Source of the DNA: DASVHS01 sp038244815
GTDB lineage: Bacteria > Acidobacteriota > Thermoanaerobaculia > Gp7-AA8
NCBI GenBank assembly: GCA_038244815.1
Contig: JBBRTB010000010.1
Span: forward strand, 1-64,000
DNA length: 64,000 bases
Reading direction: 5' to 3'
The position numbers and the translations under genes are program-made. The notes under the pieces are model-generated. The model saw nothing but the letters and a program-made list of their open reading frames with translations. It ran no database searches and was not told where the DNA came from. Below, piece after piece: positions 26,933 through 38,396 of the stretch (the stretch's first letter is position 1; each line of letters opens with the position of its first letter).

Positions 26933-28429
26933 ATGTCGCGGGAGATTGTGATCAATGCGACCCGGCACGAGTCGCGGATCGCAGTTCTCGACGAGGGCCA
27001 GGTCGTCGAGCTCTGGATCGAGCGCACGCGGCATCGCACCGTGGTCGGCAACATCTACAAAGGGCGCGTCACCAAGGTCCTCCCAGGCATGCAGTCCGCC
27101 TTCGTCGAGCTCGGTCTGGAGCGTGACGCGTTCCTCTACGTCTCCGACGTCCTTGAAGATCTCGAGGAGCTGGAGACCGACGCCACCGACGCGCTCCCCG
27201 CGCTCGACGAGGTGAATCAGCGCCCCGAGGCCTCGATCTCGGATCTCCTGCGTGAAGGGCAGGAGATCGTGGTCCAGGTGTCGAAGGACACGATCGCCGG
27301 CAAGGGCGCGCGCATCACCAGCCACGTCACGCTGCCGGGGCGCTTTCTCGTGTACATGCCGACGGTCAACCACATCGGCGTGTCACGAAGGATCGAGGAC
27401 GAAGCCGAACGGGTGCGGCTCAAGGACATTCTCGAGCGCATCCGGCCGCAGGGCACCGGCGGATTCATCGTCCGCACGGCTGGCGAACAGCGTGGCGAAG
27501 ATGAGTTCCGCGCGGATCTCAAGTACCTCACCGACCTCTGGGAACAGATCCGCAGACGCGCCGAGAAGGCTTCGGCGCCGACGGCGATTCACCACGACCT
27601 CGATCTGATCCTGCGCACCATCCGGGACGTTCTCTCGGCGGAGTTCAAGAGCGTCTGGATCGACTCGGTCGAGGAGTACCAGCGCATCGTCGAGTTTCTC
27701 GATCAGATTCAGCCGCAACTGGTGTCGCGCGTCCGCCTCTATCGCCGCGACGAGCCGATCTTCGACGAGTTCGGGATCGAACCGGAGATCGGCAAGGCTC
27801 TCAAGTCGAAGGTCTGGCTCAAATCGGGCGGCTACATCGTTATCAATCAGACCGAGGCGCTGGTGGCCATCGACGTGAACACCGGGAAGTACGTCGGGAA
27901 GAAGAATCTGGAAGAGACGGTGTTCCGGACGAACGTCGAGGCGGCCAGGGAGATCGTCCGCCAGATCCGCCTGCGCGACCTGGGCGGCATCATCGTGCTC
28001 GACTTCATCGACATGGAAGAGCCATCGAATCGGGCCCAGCTCTTCGCCACGCTCGAGGAGGAAATCCGGAAGGATCGCTCGAAGACGAAGATCCTGCAGA
28101 TCTCGGAATTCGGCCTGATCGAAATGACCCGCAAGCGGGTGCGCCAGAGCCTGGAGCGATCGCTGACCCAGGCCTGCCCCTACTGCGGCGGCAGCGGGCG
28201 CATCAAGTCGAACATGACCATCGCCCTGGAGATCTGGCGCGAGCTGATGAAGTCGCGCGATCTGCACGAAGGACAGGACGTGATCGTGCGTGTGAATCCA
28301 GTGGTCTACGGAACCCTGCACACCGGCGACCCCATCTTCGAGGAGGTGGAACGGAACCTCGGAATCCACCTCGTGTTCAAGCCCGATGACTCCCTGCATC
28401 ACGAGCAGTTTGACGTGATGAGAATCTGA
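26933..28429 (+). CDS. rng: Ribonuclease G/E family endoribonuclease
   Basis: Single-strand-specific endoribonuclease of 498 aa, close to RNase G in size and lacking an RNase E-type C-terminal scaffold. It starts with the RNase G-like SREIVINAT. An S1 domain follows (VVGNIYKGRVTKVLPGMQSAFVELGLERDAFLYVSD), then the catalytic DNase I-like core with the metal-binding Asp residues in VAIDVNTGKYVG and VLDFIDME. The Zn-link CPYCGGSG supports dimer-tetramer assembly. It acts in rRNA maturation and mRNA decay. Confidence 0.94.
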   Translation: MSREIVINATRHESRIAVLDEGQVVELWIERTRHRTVVGNIYKGRVTKVLPGMQSAFVELGLERDAFLYVSDVLEDLEELETDATDALPALDEVNQRPEASISDLLREGQEIVVQVSKDTIAGKGARITSHVTLPGRFLVYMPTVNHIGVSRRIEDEAERVRLKDILERIRPQGTGGFIVRTAGEQRGEDEFRADLKYLTDLWEQIRRRAEKASAPTAIHHDLDLILRTIRDVLSAEFKSVWIDSVEEYQRIVEFLDQIQPQLVSRVRLYRRDEPIFDEFGIEPEIGKALKSKVWLKSGGYIVINQTEALVAIDVNTGKYVGKKNLEETVFRTNVEAAREIVRQIRLRDLGGIIVLDFIDMEEPSNRAQLFATLEEEIRKDRSKTKILQISEFGLIEMTRKRVRQSLERSLTQACPYCGGSGRIKSNMTIALEIWRELMKSRDLHEGQDVIVRVNPVVYGTLHTGDPIFEEVERNLGIHLVFKPDDSLHHEQFDVMRI

Positions 28430-28482
28430 GGGGACGGTCGAAACGGCATACCGTGTGCACTTCGCAGCGGTCGGAGCAGTGA

Positions 28483-28791
28483 ATGCCCGGGGAAGAGACC
28501 TTTACCAGCCTAGCTTCGTTCTTGAACAGTCTTGACGCGGAGGGAGAGCAGAAATTCGAGCTCTCGCACTCTCTCGTCATCATCTGTCCGGACTGCGGCA
28601 AGAACATCGCCTTCCGCGGCCGCTGCCCGAAATGCGGCGGCAACAGCTGGATTCCGGCCGGCCACGCCGGCGGCATCTTCGAGCAGATGAAGGCACAGCG
28701 CTGGCGCGAGATGATCCATACCGAGGACGACACCCTGACGGGTCGTCAGCCCGCTGCCGCGGCGGCGGCGGCGGAAGAGCCGACGTCGTAG
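28483..28791 (+). CDS. Small zinc-ribbon protein, hypothetical
   Basis: A 102-aa protein with one Cys4 zinc ribbon (C35, C38, C48, C51; ICPDCGKNIAFRGRCPKCGG). An Ala-rich C-terminus (AAAAAAA) follows. No enzymatic domain is visible. It lies 53 nt after rng on the same strand and could be cotranscribed. Function is unknown; RNA or protein binding is only a guess. Confidence 0.65.
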   Translation: MPGEETFTSLASFLNSLDAEGEQKFELSHSLVIICPDCGKNIAFRGRCPKCGGNSWIPAGHAGGIFEQMKAQRWREMIHTEDDTLTGRQPAAAAAAAEEPTS

Positions 28792-28795
28792 GACG

Positions 28796-29077
28796 CTACG
28801 ACTCGCTGTCGCGCACGTACTCTTCGTTCATCAGCGACCGGAAGAGCTGCTCCCACTCGGCCGAGCCCCGCGGCGGCGCTTTGCGCATGGCGGCGATCCG
28901 TTTGCGGACCGTGTCCTCGCGCTCTTCGTCGCGCCGCAGCTCGTCGGCGAGCGCATGGGCGACGGCCTGACGCACGGCGTCGCGATCCTTGAGGAACATG
29001 ACCGCGCGCGAGCGCGACATGGCGTCGACAAGATCGCGCGCGAGGCTCTCGACGCGTTCCCGCGATAGCTTCACCAT
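28796..29077 (-). CDS. DUF507 family protein
   Basis: A 93-aa, highly charged, helical protein. The opening VKLSRERVESLARDLVDAM and the later DELRRDEEREDTVRKRIAAMRKAPPRGSAEWEQLF segment fit DUF507, a family of unknown function found in Acidobacteriota and Deltaproteobacteria. It lies 19 nt upstream of gyrA on the same strand as the gyrase genes, after gyrA in transcription order, so it may be the last gene of the gyrBA transcript. Confidence 0.78.
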   Translation of the reverse strand: MVKLSRERVESLARDLVDAMSRSRAVMFLKDRDAVRQAVAHALADELRRDEEREDTVRKRIAAMRKAPPRGSAEWEQLFRSLMNEEYVRDSES

Positions 29078-29096
29078 GCTGCCCCCTCCGCTGCCG

Positions 29097-31733
29097 TCAG
29101 TGGACCGTATCGTCCTGTGGCGTTTCCGGCTCCGGCGATTCGCCGCCGTCGTCGGTGGTCAATTCTTCTTCGGACTGTTCCTTGTCGACGAGCTTCATGG
29201 TGGCGACGACACGATCTCCCTCGTCGATGTTGATCAGGCGCACGCCCTGCGTGTTCCTGCCCATCGAGCGCACTCCGCCAACCGGGAAACGGATGATCAT
29301 GCCCTGCTCGCTGATGATGAGCACCTGATCATCGTCGCTCACGTGAGCGATCCCGGCAACCTTGCCGTTCTTGTCCGTGGTCTTGATGTTGATGACACCC
29401 ATGGCCCCGCGGCCGGTCAGACGGTACGACGAAACGGGTGAGCGCTTGCCGAATCCCTTCTCCGTGACCGTGAGGATGTAGCCGCGGTCGTCTGTGGCCA
29501 GGATCTCGGCATCCGACTCGGATTCCGAATCGCTCTCCACTTCCTCCCGGCCCGGGTCCTGGCCCTCCTCGGAGCTCGAACTGACCGGCGTGTTTCCGAG
29601 CGGCAGGACGTCCATCTCCACGACCCGGTCGCCCGGTCGAAGGGTGATGCCTTTGACGCCGGCGGCGCCGCGGCCCATGGGACGGACCTGCTCTTCGCTG
29701 AAGCGGATAGCGCGACCGTCGTGCGTACCGATGAAGATCTCCGAGCTCCCGTCGGACAGCGCCACGCCGTAGAGGTCGTCGCCTTCGAGAATGTCGATGG
29801 CGATGATGCCGGTGTTGCGCACGTTCGAGAACGCGCTGAACTCGGTCTTCTTGATCTTGCCGCCGCGTGTGGCCATGACCACGTATTTGCCTTCGCTGAA
29901 GTCGCGGGTGGTCAGCAGCGCACGGACGTTTTCTCCCTGCTCGAGGTTGAGCAGGTTGACGATGGCCTTGCCGCGGGCGTTCGATCCCACTTCCGGGATG
30001 GCGTGCACCTTGAGCCAGTACAGGCGTCCCTTGTCCGTGAAGACGAGCGTGTAGGCATGGGTCGAGGCCACGAAGAGGTGCTCGACGATGTCCTCTTCCT
30101 TCGTCTGCATGCCGATGCGGCCCTTGCCGCCGCGGCGCTGTGCGCGATACATCGACAGGGCCGAGCGCTTGATGTAACCGCCGCGCGACACGGTGATGAC
30201 CATGGGCTCGTCGGCGATCATGTCCTCGATGGAGATCTCGTTCGAGTGGGCGATGATCTCGGTGCGGCGGGCGTCGCCGTATTTCTCCCTGATCTCGCGC
30301 AGTTCAGTTCCGATGATCTCGAGCACCAGCCGCTCGCTGCCGAGGATCTCGCGCAGGCGGCGGATGGTCTCGACGAGCTCGTTGTACTCGTTGACGATCT
30401 TCTCGCGTTCCAGGCCGGTGAGCTGTTGCAGGCGCATGCCCAGGATGGCCTGGGCCTGGAGCTCGCTGAACTCCCAGCGCTCGATGAGACCGCTCTTTGC
30501 CTCGGCCGGTCCGCGGCTGGCGCGGATGAACGTGATCAGCTCGTCGAGGATGTCCAGCGCTTTGACGAGACCTTCCAGGATGTGGGCGCGGTCTTCCGCC
30601 TTGCGCAGCTCGAAGCGCGTGCGGCGGACCACGATCTCTTTGCGGTGCTCGATGAAGTGACCGATGATCGTGGGGAGGTTCATCACCTCCGGCTTGTTGT
30701 TGACGATGGCCAGGAAGATGATGCCGAACGTCGTCTGCATCTGCGTCGCGCTGTAGAGATTGTTCAGCACGATCTCAGGGATCTCGCCCTTCTTCAGCTC
30801 GATGACGATGCGGATGCCCTCGCGGTTCGATTCGTCGCGAAGATCGGAAATACCGTCGAGGCGCTTCTCGCGAACGAGGTCGGCGATCTTCTCGATCAGG
30901 CGCGCCTTGTTCGTCATGTACGGGATCTCGGTGACGACGATCTGCTGCTTGTCGCCCTTCTTCGTCGTCTCGATCACCGCACGCGCACGCACCTGCACGA
31001 TGCCGCGACCGGTCTCGTACGCCGCGCGGATTCCCTCCAGGCCGTGGATGAAGCCACCGGTCGGAAAGTCGGGCCCGGGAAGGACCGTCATCAGCTCTTT
31101 CCACGTCGCCTTCGGGTTCTCGATGGTCATCAGACAGGCATCGATGACTTCGCCGAGGTTGTGCGGGGGGATGTTGGTGGCCATGCCGACAGCGATGCCG
31201 GACGAGCCGTTGACGAGCAGGTTCGGGTACTTCGCGGGGAGGACCGTAGGCTCGGGGATCGAGCCGTCGTAATTCGGGACCCAGTCCACCGTCTCCTTAT
31301 CGATATCGTCGCGCAGCAGCTCCTCGGCCAGGCGCGTCAGGCGCACTTCGGTGTAGCGCATAGCGGCCGCGTTGTCTCCGTCGAGCGAGCCGAAGTTGCC
31401 CTGGCCGTCGACGAGCTCGTAACGCATCGAGAAGTCCTGGGCCATGCGCACGACCGTGTCGTAGATGGCTGTGTCGCCGTGGGGGTGGAACTTGCCCATG
31501 ACGTCGCCGACGATACGGGCGGATTTCTTGTAGGCCTTGCCGGCCGTGTTCCCCTGCTCGTACATCCCGTAGAGGATGCGGCGGTGCACGGGCTTGAGTC
31601 CGTCGCGGACATCGGGAAGCGCGCGGCCGATGATGACCGACATCGCATAGTCGAGATACGACTTGCGCATCTCGTCTTCGATGTTGACGGGTACCTGCTG
31701 GTCGTTGCCGGTTGTGTAATCGAAATCAGCCAT
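29097..31733 (-). CDS. gyrA: DNA gyrase subunit A
   Basis: The 878-aa breakage-reunion subunit of gyrase. The catalytic tyrosine is Y127 in AAMRYTEVRL. The quinolone-determining region reads HPHGDTAIYD (T88, D92; E. coli has Ser at the first). The C-terminal domain contains the GyrA box QRRGGKG, which distinguishes it from ParC. An acidic, Ser/Glu-rich insertion (EEVESDSESESDAE, ~725-740) interrupts the C-terminal beta-pinwheel. The gene follows gyrB by 29 nt and both belong to the leftward arm of the origin region. Confidence 0.97.
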   Translation of the reverse strand: MADFDYTTGNDQQVPVNIEDEMRKSYLDYAMSVIIGRALPDVRDGLKPVHRRILYGMYEQGNTAGKAYKKSARIVGDVMGKFHPHGDTAIYDTVVRMAQDFSMRYELVDGQGNFGSLDGDNAAAMRYTEVRLTRLAEELLRDDIDKETVDWVPNYDGSIPEPTVLPAKYPNLLVNGSSGIAVGMATNIPPHNLGEVIDACLMTIENPKATWKELMTVLPGPDFPTGGFIHGLEGIRAAYETGRGIVQVRARAVIETTKKGDKQQIVVTEIPYMTNKARLIEKIADLVREKRLDGISDLRDESNREGIRIVIELKKGEIPEIVLNNLYSATQMQTTFGIIFLAIVNNKPEVMNLPTIIGHFIEHRKEIVVRRTRFELRKAEDRAHILEGLVKALDILDELITFIRASRGPAEAKSGLIERWEFSELQAQAILGMRLQQLTGLEREKIVNEYNELVETIRRLREILGSERLVLEIIGTELREIREKYGDARRTEIIAHSNEISIEDMIADEPMVITVSRGGYIKRSALSMYRAQRRGGKGRIGMQTKEEDIVEHLFVASTHAYTLVFTDKGRLYWLKVHAIPEVGSNARGKAIVNLLNLEQGENVRALLTTRDFSEGKYVVMATRGGKIKKTEFSAFSNVRNTGIIAIDILEGDDLYGVALSDGSSEIFIGTHDGRAIRFSEEQVRPMGRGAAGVKGITLRPGDRVVEMDVLPLGNTPVSSSSEEGQDPGREEVESDSESESDAEILATDDRGYILTVTEKGFGKRSPVSSYRLTGRGAMGVINIKTTDKNGKVAGIAHVSDDDQVLIISEQGMIIRFPVGGVRSMGRNTQGVRLINIDEGDRVVATMKLVDKEQSEEELTTDDGGESPEPETPQDDTVH

Positions 31734-31762
31734 GGTGGGAAACGGTCGGGATGACCCTTCCG

Positions 31763-34159
<2,397 letters not shown>

Positions 34160-34287
34160 TGAGGCTCGCTTTCAGGGACTATTTTTTTGGCGATTTCTGC
34201 GGGTGAGCGGGCGCCGTCGCGGCGGCCGAAAATCGAGGAGTTTTCACTGTCCGATCTAACGACAAATTGTACCGCATTATTGCGTTT

Positions 34288-35352
34288 TCATGCGAAATCT
34301 CTGGAGCTGGTAACTCTTCCGTTTTCAATGAATAAGCGCCGGTGAGGTCCCGCCTCCAGGGACTGCAGAAACGCCTCCTTCGCCGAGGTCGCAAAAACCT
34401 GGGTCGCGGCGGGCAATTTCACCAGCAAACGCTCCAGAATCTCGAGGTCGAGCTCGGCATCGATGTCGTCGAGAAGAAACAGCGGCGGCTCGTCGAATCG
34501 GCGCCGGAAGATCTCCAGCTTCGCGAACTTGAGGAACAGCACGATCGTCTTCAGCTCACCACCGGAGAGCACATCCGCAGCCGGCCTTCCGTCCACGAGA
34601 AACTCAATGACATCGCGCTGGGGGCCGGACAGCGACATGCGGGACCGCAGCTCGTGTCTGCGGCCGCGGGGGTCGGGAACGCTCGGCTTGTACGACAACT
34701 CCACTTCGCCGACGTGGTAGCCGTGCGCGGCGATCACACCGCCCAGCGAGGCTGCGACTTCGCGCGCGTAGGCTTCGCGGGCTTTCTGGACGATCGCCCC
34801 CGCGGTCACGAACTCCTCGTCCCAGGCATCGAGCGAGGCGGTCGATCCCGCGTGCAGGAGCGCGTTGCGCTGCCGCAGCACACGCGCGTAGCGCGAGAGG
34901 TCCTCGACATAGCCCGGGTCGATGCTGGCGATCCCACGATCGAGAAACCGCCGCTTCTCTTCCGGCGCACCTCGCACGATGTCCAGGCGTGCGGAGGAAT
35001 AGGCGAACACCGTGAGCGCCCGCAGATACACCGGCAGCGTCACCCGCTCACCCTGGATCATCAGCACCCGCCGCCGCGACTCCCCGGCCTCGAAGCCGGC
35101 GGAGATCGTTCGTCTCACGCCGTCGCGATGAACGTTGCCGGCAACGAACATGTTGGGTGCTCCGAACCGGAACAGGCTGGAAACGCGTGTGGTGCGAAAG
35201 GACTTCGTCGTGGCCACGAAGTAGATGGCCTCGATCAGGTTCGTTTTCCCCTGGCCGTTGCGCCCGACGATGATGTTTACGCTCTCGTGAAAGTCGACCG
35301 GAGACGTTGCCAGGTTGCGGAAATTCTCGGCGGTTACCTGCTCGAGCAGCAT
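34288..35352 (-). CDS. recF: DNA replication and repair protein RecF
   Basis: SMC-like ATPase of 354 aa that binds gaps and directs RecOR. Walker A is GRNGQGKTNLIEAIYF near the N-terminus, the signature is DVLSGGELKTIVLFLKFA, and Walker B is FLLDDIDAELD. The N-terminal LLEQVTAENFRNL matches the family. It follows dnaN by 61 nt in the dnaA-dnaN-recF-gyrB-gyrA order; 128 nt separate it from gyrB. Confidence 0.95.
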   Translation of the reverse strand: MLLEQVTAENFRNLATSPVDFHESVNIIVGRNGQGKTNLIEAIYFVATTKSFRTTRVSSLFRFGAPNMFVAGNVHRDGVRRTISAGFEAGESRRRVLMIQGERVTLPVYLRALTVFAYSSARLDIVRGAPEEKRRFLDRGIASIDPGYVEDLSRYARVLRQRNALLHAGSTASLDAWDEEFVTAGAIVQKAREAYAREVAASLGGVIAAHGYHVGEVELSYKPSVPDPRGRRHELRSRMSLSGPQRDVIEFLVDGRPAADVLSGGELKTIVLFLKFAKLEIFRRRFDEPPLFLLDDIDAELDLEILERLLVKLPAATQVFATSAKEAFLQSLEAGPHRRLFIENGRVTSSRDFA

Positions 35353-35413
35353 CGATTCATCCCGCGGCGATGCGGCGGCTCCCCATGATCCTCAACTTCG
35401 CTCGGGAGGAGTC

Positions 35414-36544
35414 TCAGGCCAGCCGCATGGGCATGACGACGTAGAGATAGTCGTAGGGCAGGTCGTCGGCCGTGTTCGCCGGACGGCCGATGCACTGGCT
35501 GTTCTCGTCCTTCAGATCGAGCGACACGCTGGCGGTGTCGACCGCGCTCAGGAAATCGGTCACGTACGCGGCGTTCAGTCCGACGTGGAACGGATTGCCC
35601 GCGTAGTCGATGGGAACGGTCTCGCGGGCGTCGCCGAGCTCGGGGTTCGTGGACGAGACGGTAAGCTTGCCTGGTGCAAAATCGAAACGCACCGCGCGCG
35701 TGCGCTCGTTGGCCACGAGCGAGATGCGGCGGATGGTGGAGAGCAGGCGCTCGCGGTCGACCATGACGTGGCGGTCGTTGTCACGTGAAATGACTTCCAT
35801 GTAATTCGGAAAGTTCACGTCGATCATCCGTGCCATCAGGCGGCGGTCGCCGGCGTCGAAGAACAGCTGGTTCTCAGAGACTCCGAATTTCACCGTGCCC
35901 TCTTCTCCCGCTTCCAGCCGCAGGATCTCGTCGAGTGCCTTGCGCGGAATCAGAATCGTCAGATCGCCGGCCTTGCGGCCTTTGCCGTTGCCACCCTTCG
36001 GAAAATTGATGAGGGCCATGCGGTGACCGTCGGTGGCCACCATCTCCATCTTGGCCGGCTGAATCTTCAGAAGCGCTCCGTTGAGCTGGAAGCGCGTCTC
36101 CTCGTGCGTGATCGCGAACTTCACCTTCCCGACCATGGTCTTGAGCTCGTCGAGCGGGATCGCATAAGCGTCGTCCACGTTCACCGTCGGCAGCGTCGGA
36201 TAATCCTCGGCTGGCAGCCCGAGGAGGCGGAACTTCGCCGTACCCGACTCCAGGAGCGTGGAGTTGTTTTCCTGCAGGTTCATATGCACGTCGTCCTCCG
36301 GCAGGGAGCGCACGACATCGAAGAGCCTCTTGGCCTCGATGGTCACACCGCCGGGAGTGGTCACCCGGGCGGCCGTCGAGCTGAGAATGGTGACGTCGAG
36401 GTCCGTGGCGGCAATTTGCAGTCTTCCGTCCGCGGCCTTGAGCAGAACGTTGGACAGAATTGGAATCGTCGATCGCTTTTCGACGACCCCCTGGCACAGC
36501 TGCAGCTCTTTTTGAAGATCCGCTTTTGCGACCGTCAGCTCCAT
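35414..36544 (-). CDS. dnaN: DNA polymerase III beta sliding clamp
   Basis: The 376-aa ring-forming processivity clamp, three topologically similar domains. It begins MELTVAKADLQKELQLCQGVVEKRSTIPILSN, has EFRL-like FRLLGLPAEDYPTLP, and ends YDYLYVVMPMRLA, the conserved C-terminal hydrophobic pocket. AAGGAAG precedes ATG 36544. It lies downstream of dnaA with a 301-nt gap. Confidence 0.96.
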   Translation of the reverse strand: MELTVAKADLQKELQLCQGVVEKRSTIPILSNVLLKAADGRLQIAATDLDVTILSSTAARVTTPGGVTIEAKRLFDVVRSLPEDDVHMNLQENNSTLLESGTAKFRLLGLPAEDYPTLPTVNVDDAYAIPLDELKTMVGKVKFAITHEETRFQLNGALLKIQPAKMEMVATDGHRMALINFPKGGNGKGRKAGDLTILIPRKALDEILRLEAGEEGTVKFGVSENQLFFDAGDRRLMARMIDVNFPNYMEVISRDNDRHVMVDRERLLSTIRRISLVANERTRAVRFDFAPGKLTVSSTNPELGDARETVPIDYAGNPFHVGLNAAYVTDFLSAVDTASVSLDLKDENSQCIGRPANTADDLPYDYLYVVMPMRLA

Positions 36545-36845
36545 GGCTCTTCCTTCATACAGGATCTTTCTTACTTAGTGGTAATGGCAGTAGGTCCGTG
36601 CGGAAAATCTCTGGACGCGCTGCAACTGTTTCGAAAGTATAGCAACTCTACACCACCCGAACCTGCGAGTTTTCGTGCGGAAAAGCGACGGAGAACATCT
36701 GAGTTTTCCGCAATCAGGCAGCAGTCAAACTCGGCGGGCTCTTTCTTCCGCAGCTTTTCCGGCGCGGATTCACAGCCGGAGATTCGAGATTGGAGATTCG
36801 TTCTTCACCCGTTCTGTGGAATCACGAATCGCAGAGGCCGGACGA
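36545..36845. other. dnaA-dnaN intergenic region with DnaA-box-like nonamers
   Basis: No gene is visible. The sequence holds repeated variants of TTTTCCGCA: TGCGGAAAA at 36599-36607 and 36676-36684, TTTTCCGCA at 36704-36712, and TCTTCCGCA at 36744-36752. Each differs by one or two bases from TTTTCCACA. A heptad array is at 36778-36798. It may carry the dnaN promoter and perhaps a second DnaA-binding cluster. Confidence 0.5.
36778..36798 (+). repeat. 7-bp-period repeat (GGAGATT family), short array
   Basis: Three heptads: GGAGATT, CGAGATT, GGAGATT. The inverted partner arm seen in the copy at 54401-54460 is absent. Confidence 0.7.
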
Positions 36846-38156
36846 TCAACGAAACTGCTTCGCCAGCATCTCCAGCGTTCGTTCGAGATCGGAATCATCG
36901 GCTTTGAGCTGTTCGATCTTGTCGACCGAGTACATGACCGTGGAGTGATGTTTGTCGTTGAAGAGACGGCCGATCTCCGGATAGGAGAGGTCCGTGAGCT
37001 CCTTGCAGAGATACATCGCCACCTGGCGCGGGAAGGCGATGGTCCGGGCGTTGGACTTCGATTTGACGTCGGCCACCTTCAGCCCGTAGTGCGCGGCCAC
37101 GACCTTCATGATGTCCTGCGGGGTGATGGGTTTGTTGTCCTTGGCCAGCAGGTCTTTGAGGGCCTCGCGTGCCAGATCGATGGTGATCTGGTTGCCGGTG
37201 AGTGATGCGAAGGCGGCCACGCGATTCAGGTGTCCTTCCAGCTCGCGGATGTTCGACCGGACGCGTTCGGCGATGAACAGTGCCACCTCGTGCGGCACAT
37301 CGTAGTGTTTCTCTTCGGCCTTCTTGCGGAGGATGGCCACCTTTGTTTCCAGGTCGGGTGCCTGAATATCGGCGATCAGCCCCCACTCGAATCGGGATCG
37401 CAGTCGTTCTTCGAGCGTGGGAATGTCCTTCGGCGGAGCGTCGGAGGTGAACACGATCTGCTTCTGCGCTTCGTAGAGCGCGTTGAACGTGTGGAAGAAC
37501 TCTTCCTGGGTTCGCTCCTTGCCGGCCAGGAACTGAATGTCGTCCAGCAGCAGCGCGTCCACCGAGCGATAGCGGTCGCGGAACGACTGCATCCGATCGT
37601 AACGGATCGATGCGATCAGTTCGATGACGAAGGAGTCGGCCGACATGTAGACCACGCGCATCGACGGCTTCGCTTCGCGGATCTGATGGCCGATGGCCTG
37701 AATGAGATGGGTTTTGCCGAGCCCGGCTCCCCCGTAAATGAAGAGGGGGTTGAAGGATCCGCTGGGGTTGTCGGCAATCGAGCGCGAAGCAGACCAGGCC
37801 AGCTCGTTTGATTTGCCGACGACGAATGTCTCGAACCGGTATCGGGGGTTGAACACCGCGGCCGGCAGGTCATCACGAGGCGTCGGAGCCGTGGCCAGGG
37901 GGATATCGTCAATGGCCGCGTCCGGATCGATGACGAAATGCACCTGAATGCGTTCCGGTGAGATTTCGCCGAGGATGTTGCGGATCTGCTGACCGTAACG
38001 CTCCCGGATCTCGTCGATGAACCGCTGCGAGGGAACGCTGACATCCACCGTCTCGCCTTTTTGAGCTACGAAGCGAGTTGGGGCAAACCACTGAACATAG
38101 TCCGTGCGTTCAATGCTTTGCTCCAGGCGGGCGAGGACTTGCTTCCACATGTTCAT
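36846..38156 (-). CDS. dnaA: Chromosomal replication initiator protein DnaA
   Basis: The 436-aa AAA+ initiator. Domain I is ~1-75 and a variable linker follows. Walker A is FIYGGAGLGKTHLIQAIGHQI and Walker B is LLLDDIQFLAGKERTQEEFFHTFNAL. The C-terminal domain IV contains the DnaA signature DKHHSTVMYSVDKIE, which reads DnaA boxes. The start may be ATG 38156 or the Met two codons later. The gene runs leftward from the oriC-like gap, with DnaA boxes in its upstream region, suggesting autoregulation. Confidence 0.96.
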   Translation of the reverse strand: MNMWKQVLARLEQSIERTDYVQWFAPTRFVAQKGETVDVSVPSQRFIDEIRERYGQQIRNILGEISPERIQVHFVIDPDAAIDDIPLATAPTPRDDLPAAVFNPRYRFETFVVGKSNELAWSASRSIADNPSGSFNPLFIYGGAGLGKTHLIQAIGHQIREAKPSMRVVYMSADSFVIELIASIRYDRMQSFRDRYRSVDALLLDDIQFLAGKERTQEEFFHTFNALYEAQKQIVFTSDAPPKDIPTLEERLRSRFEWGLIADIQAPDLETKVAILRKKAEEKHYDVPHEVALFIAERVRSNIRELEGHLNRVAAFASLTGNQITIDLAREALKDLLAKDNKPITPQDIMKVVAAHYGLKVADVKSKSNARTIAFPRQVAMYLCKELTDLSYPEIGRLFNDKHHSTVMYSVDKIEQLKADDSDLERTLEMLAKQFR

Positions 38157-38339
38157 GCCGGAGGACGAGTTATCTTATTGAAAATCCACAGCTTTTCCAC
38201 AGTTGTGGAAAAGCGCTAAGTGGAAAAAGGGAGCGATACTAGCACCACTTTGCGTCCGGTGCTAGGGTGCCCTTGTGGCGGGATTCGGTCCCGTCGCTGA
38301 TGCCAGGGAAGACTGTGCGCGCAGTGGAATAACACCCAT
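38157..38339. other. oriC: Candidate chromosomal origin (oriC) with DnaA boxes
   Basis: This is the gap between divergent dnaA and rpmH. DnaA boxes of the TTWTNCACA type form an inverted pair, TTTTCCACA (38193-38201) and TGTGGAAAA (38204-38212). AGTGGAAAA (38219-38227) and AAATCCACA (38182-38190) are weaker matches. An AT-richer stretch (TTATCTTATTGAAAAT) is at 38170-38185. A perfect inverted repeat CTAGCACC-N11-GGTGCTAG is at 38239-38265. Gene strand bias flips here, leftward dnaA to gyrA and rightward rpmH onward. Confidence 0.8.
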
Positions 38340-38368
38340 TTGCCTGCCGTTTGGCGGATCGTTATACT
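38340..38368 (+). promoter_or_regulatory. Candidate sigma70-type promoter of rpmH
   Basis: TTGCCT (38340-38345), a 17-bp spacer, then TATACT (38363-38368), 28 nt before the rpmH start codon. Confidence 0.65.
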
Positions 38369-38396
38369 CACCGCTTTCTTTTCAAAAGGTTAGACA

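Noticed and set aside
29721..31754. A 677-codon open frame on the plus strand
   Set aside because: It is the shadow of gyrA; the sequence is low-complexity, dominated by Asp, Val, Arg and Leu, and matches no family.
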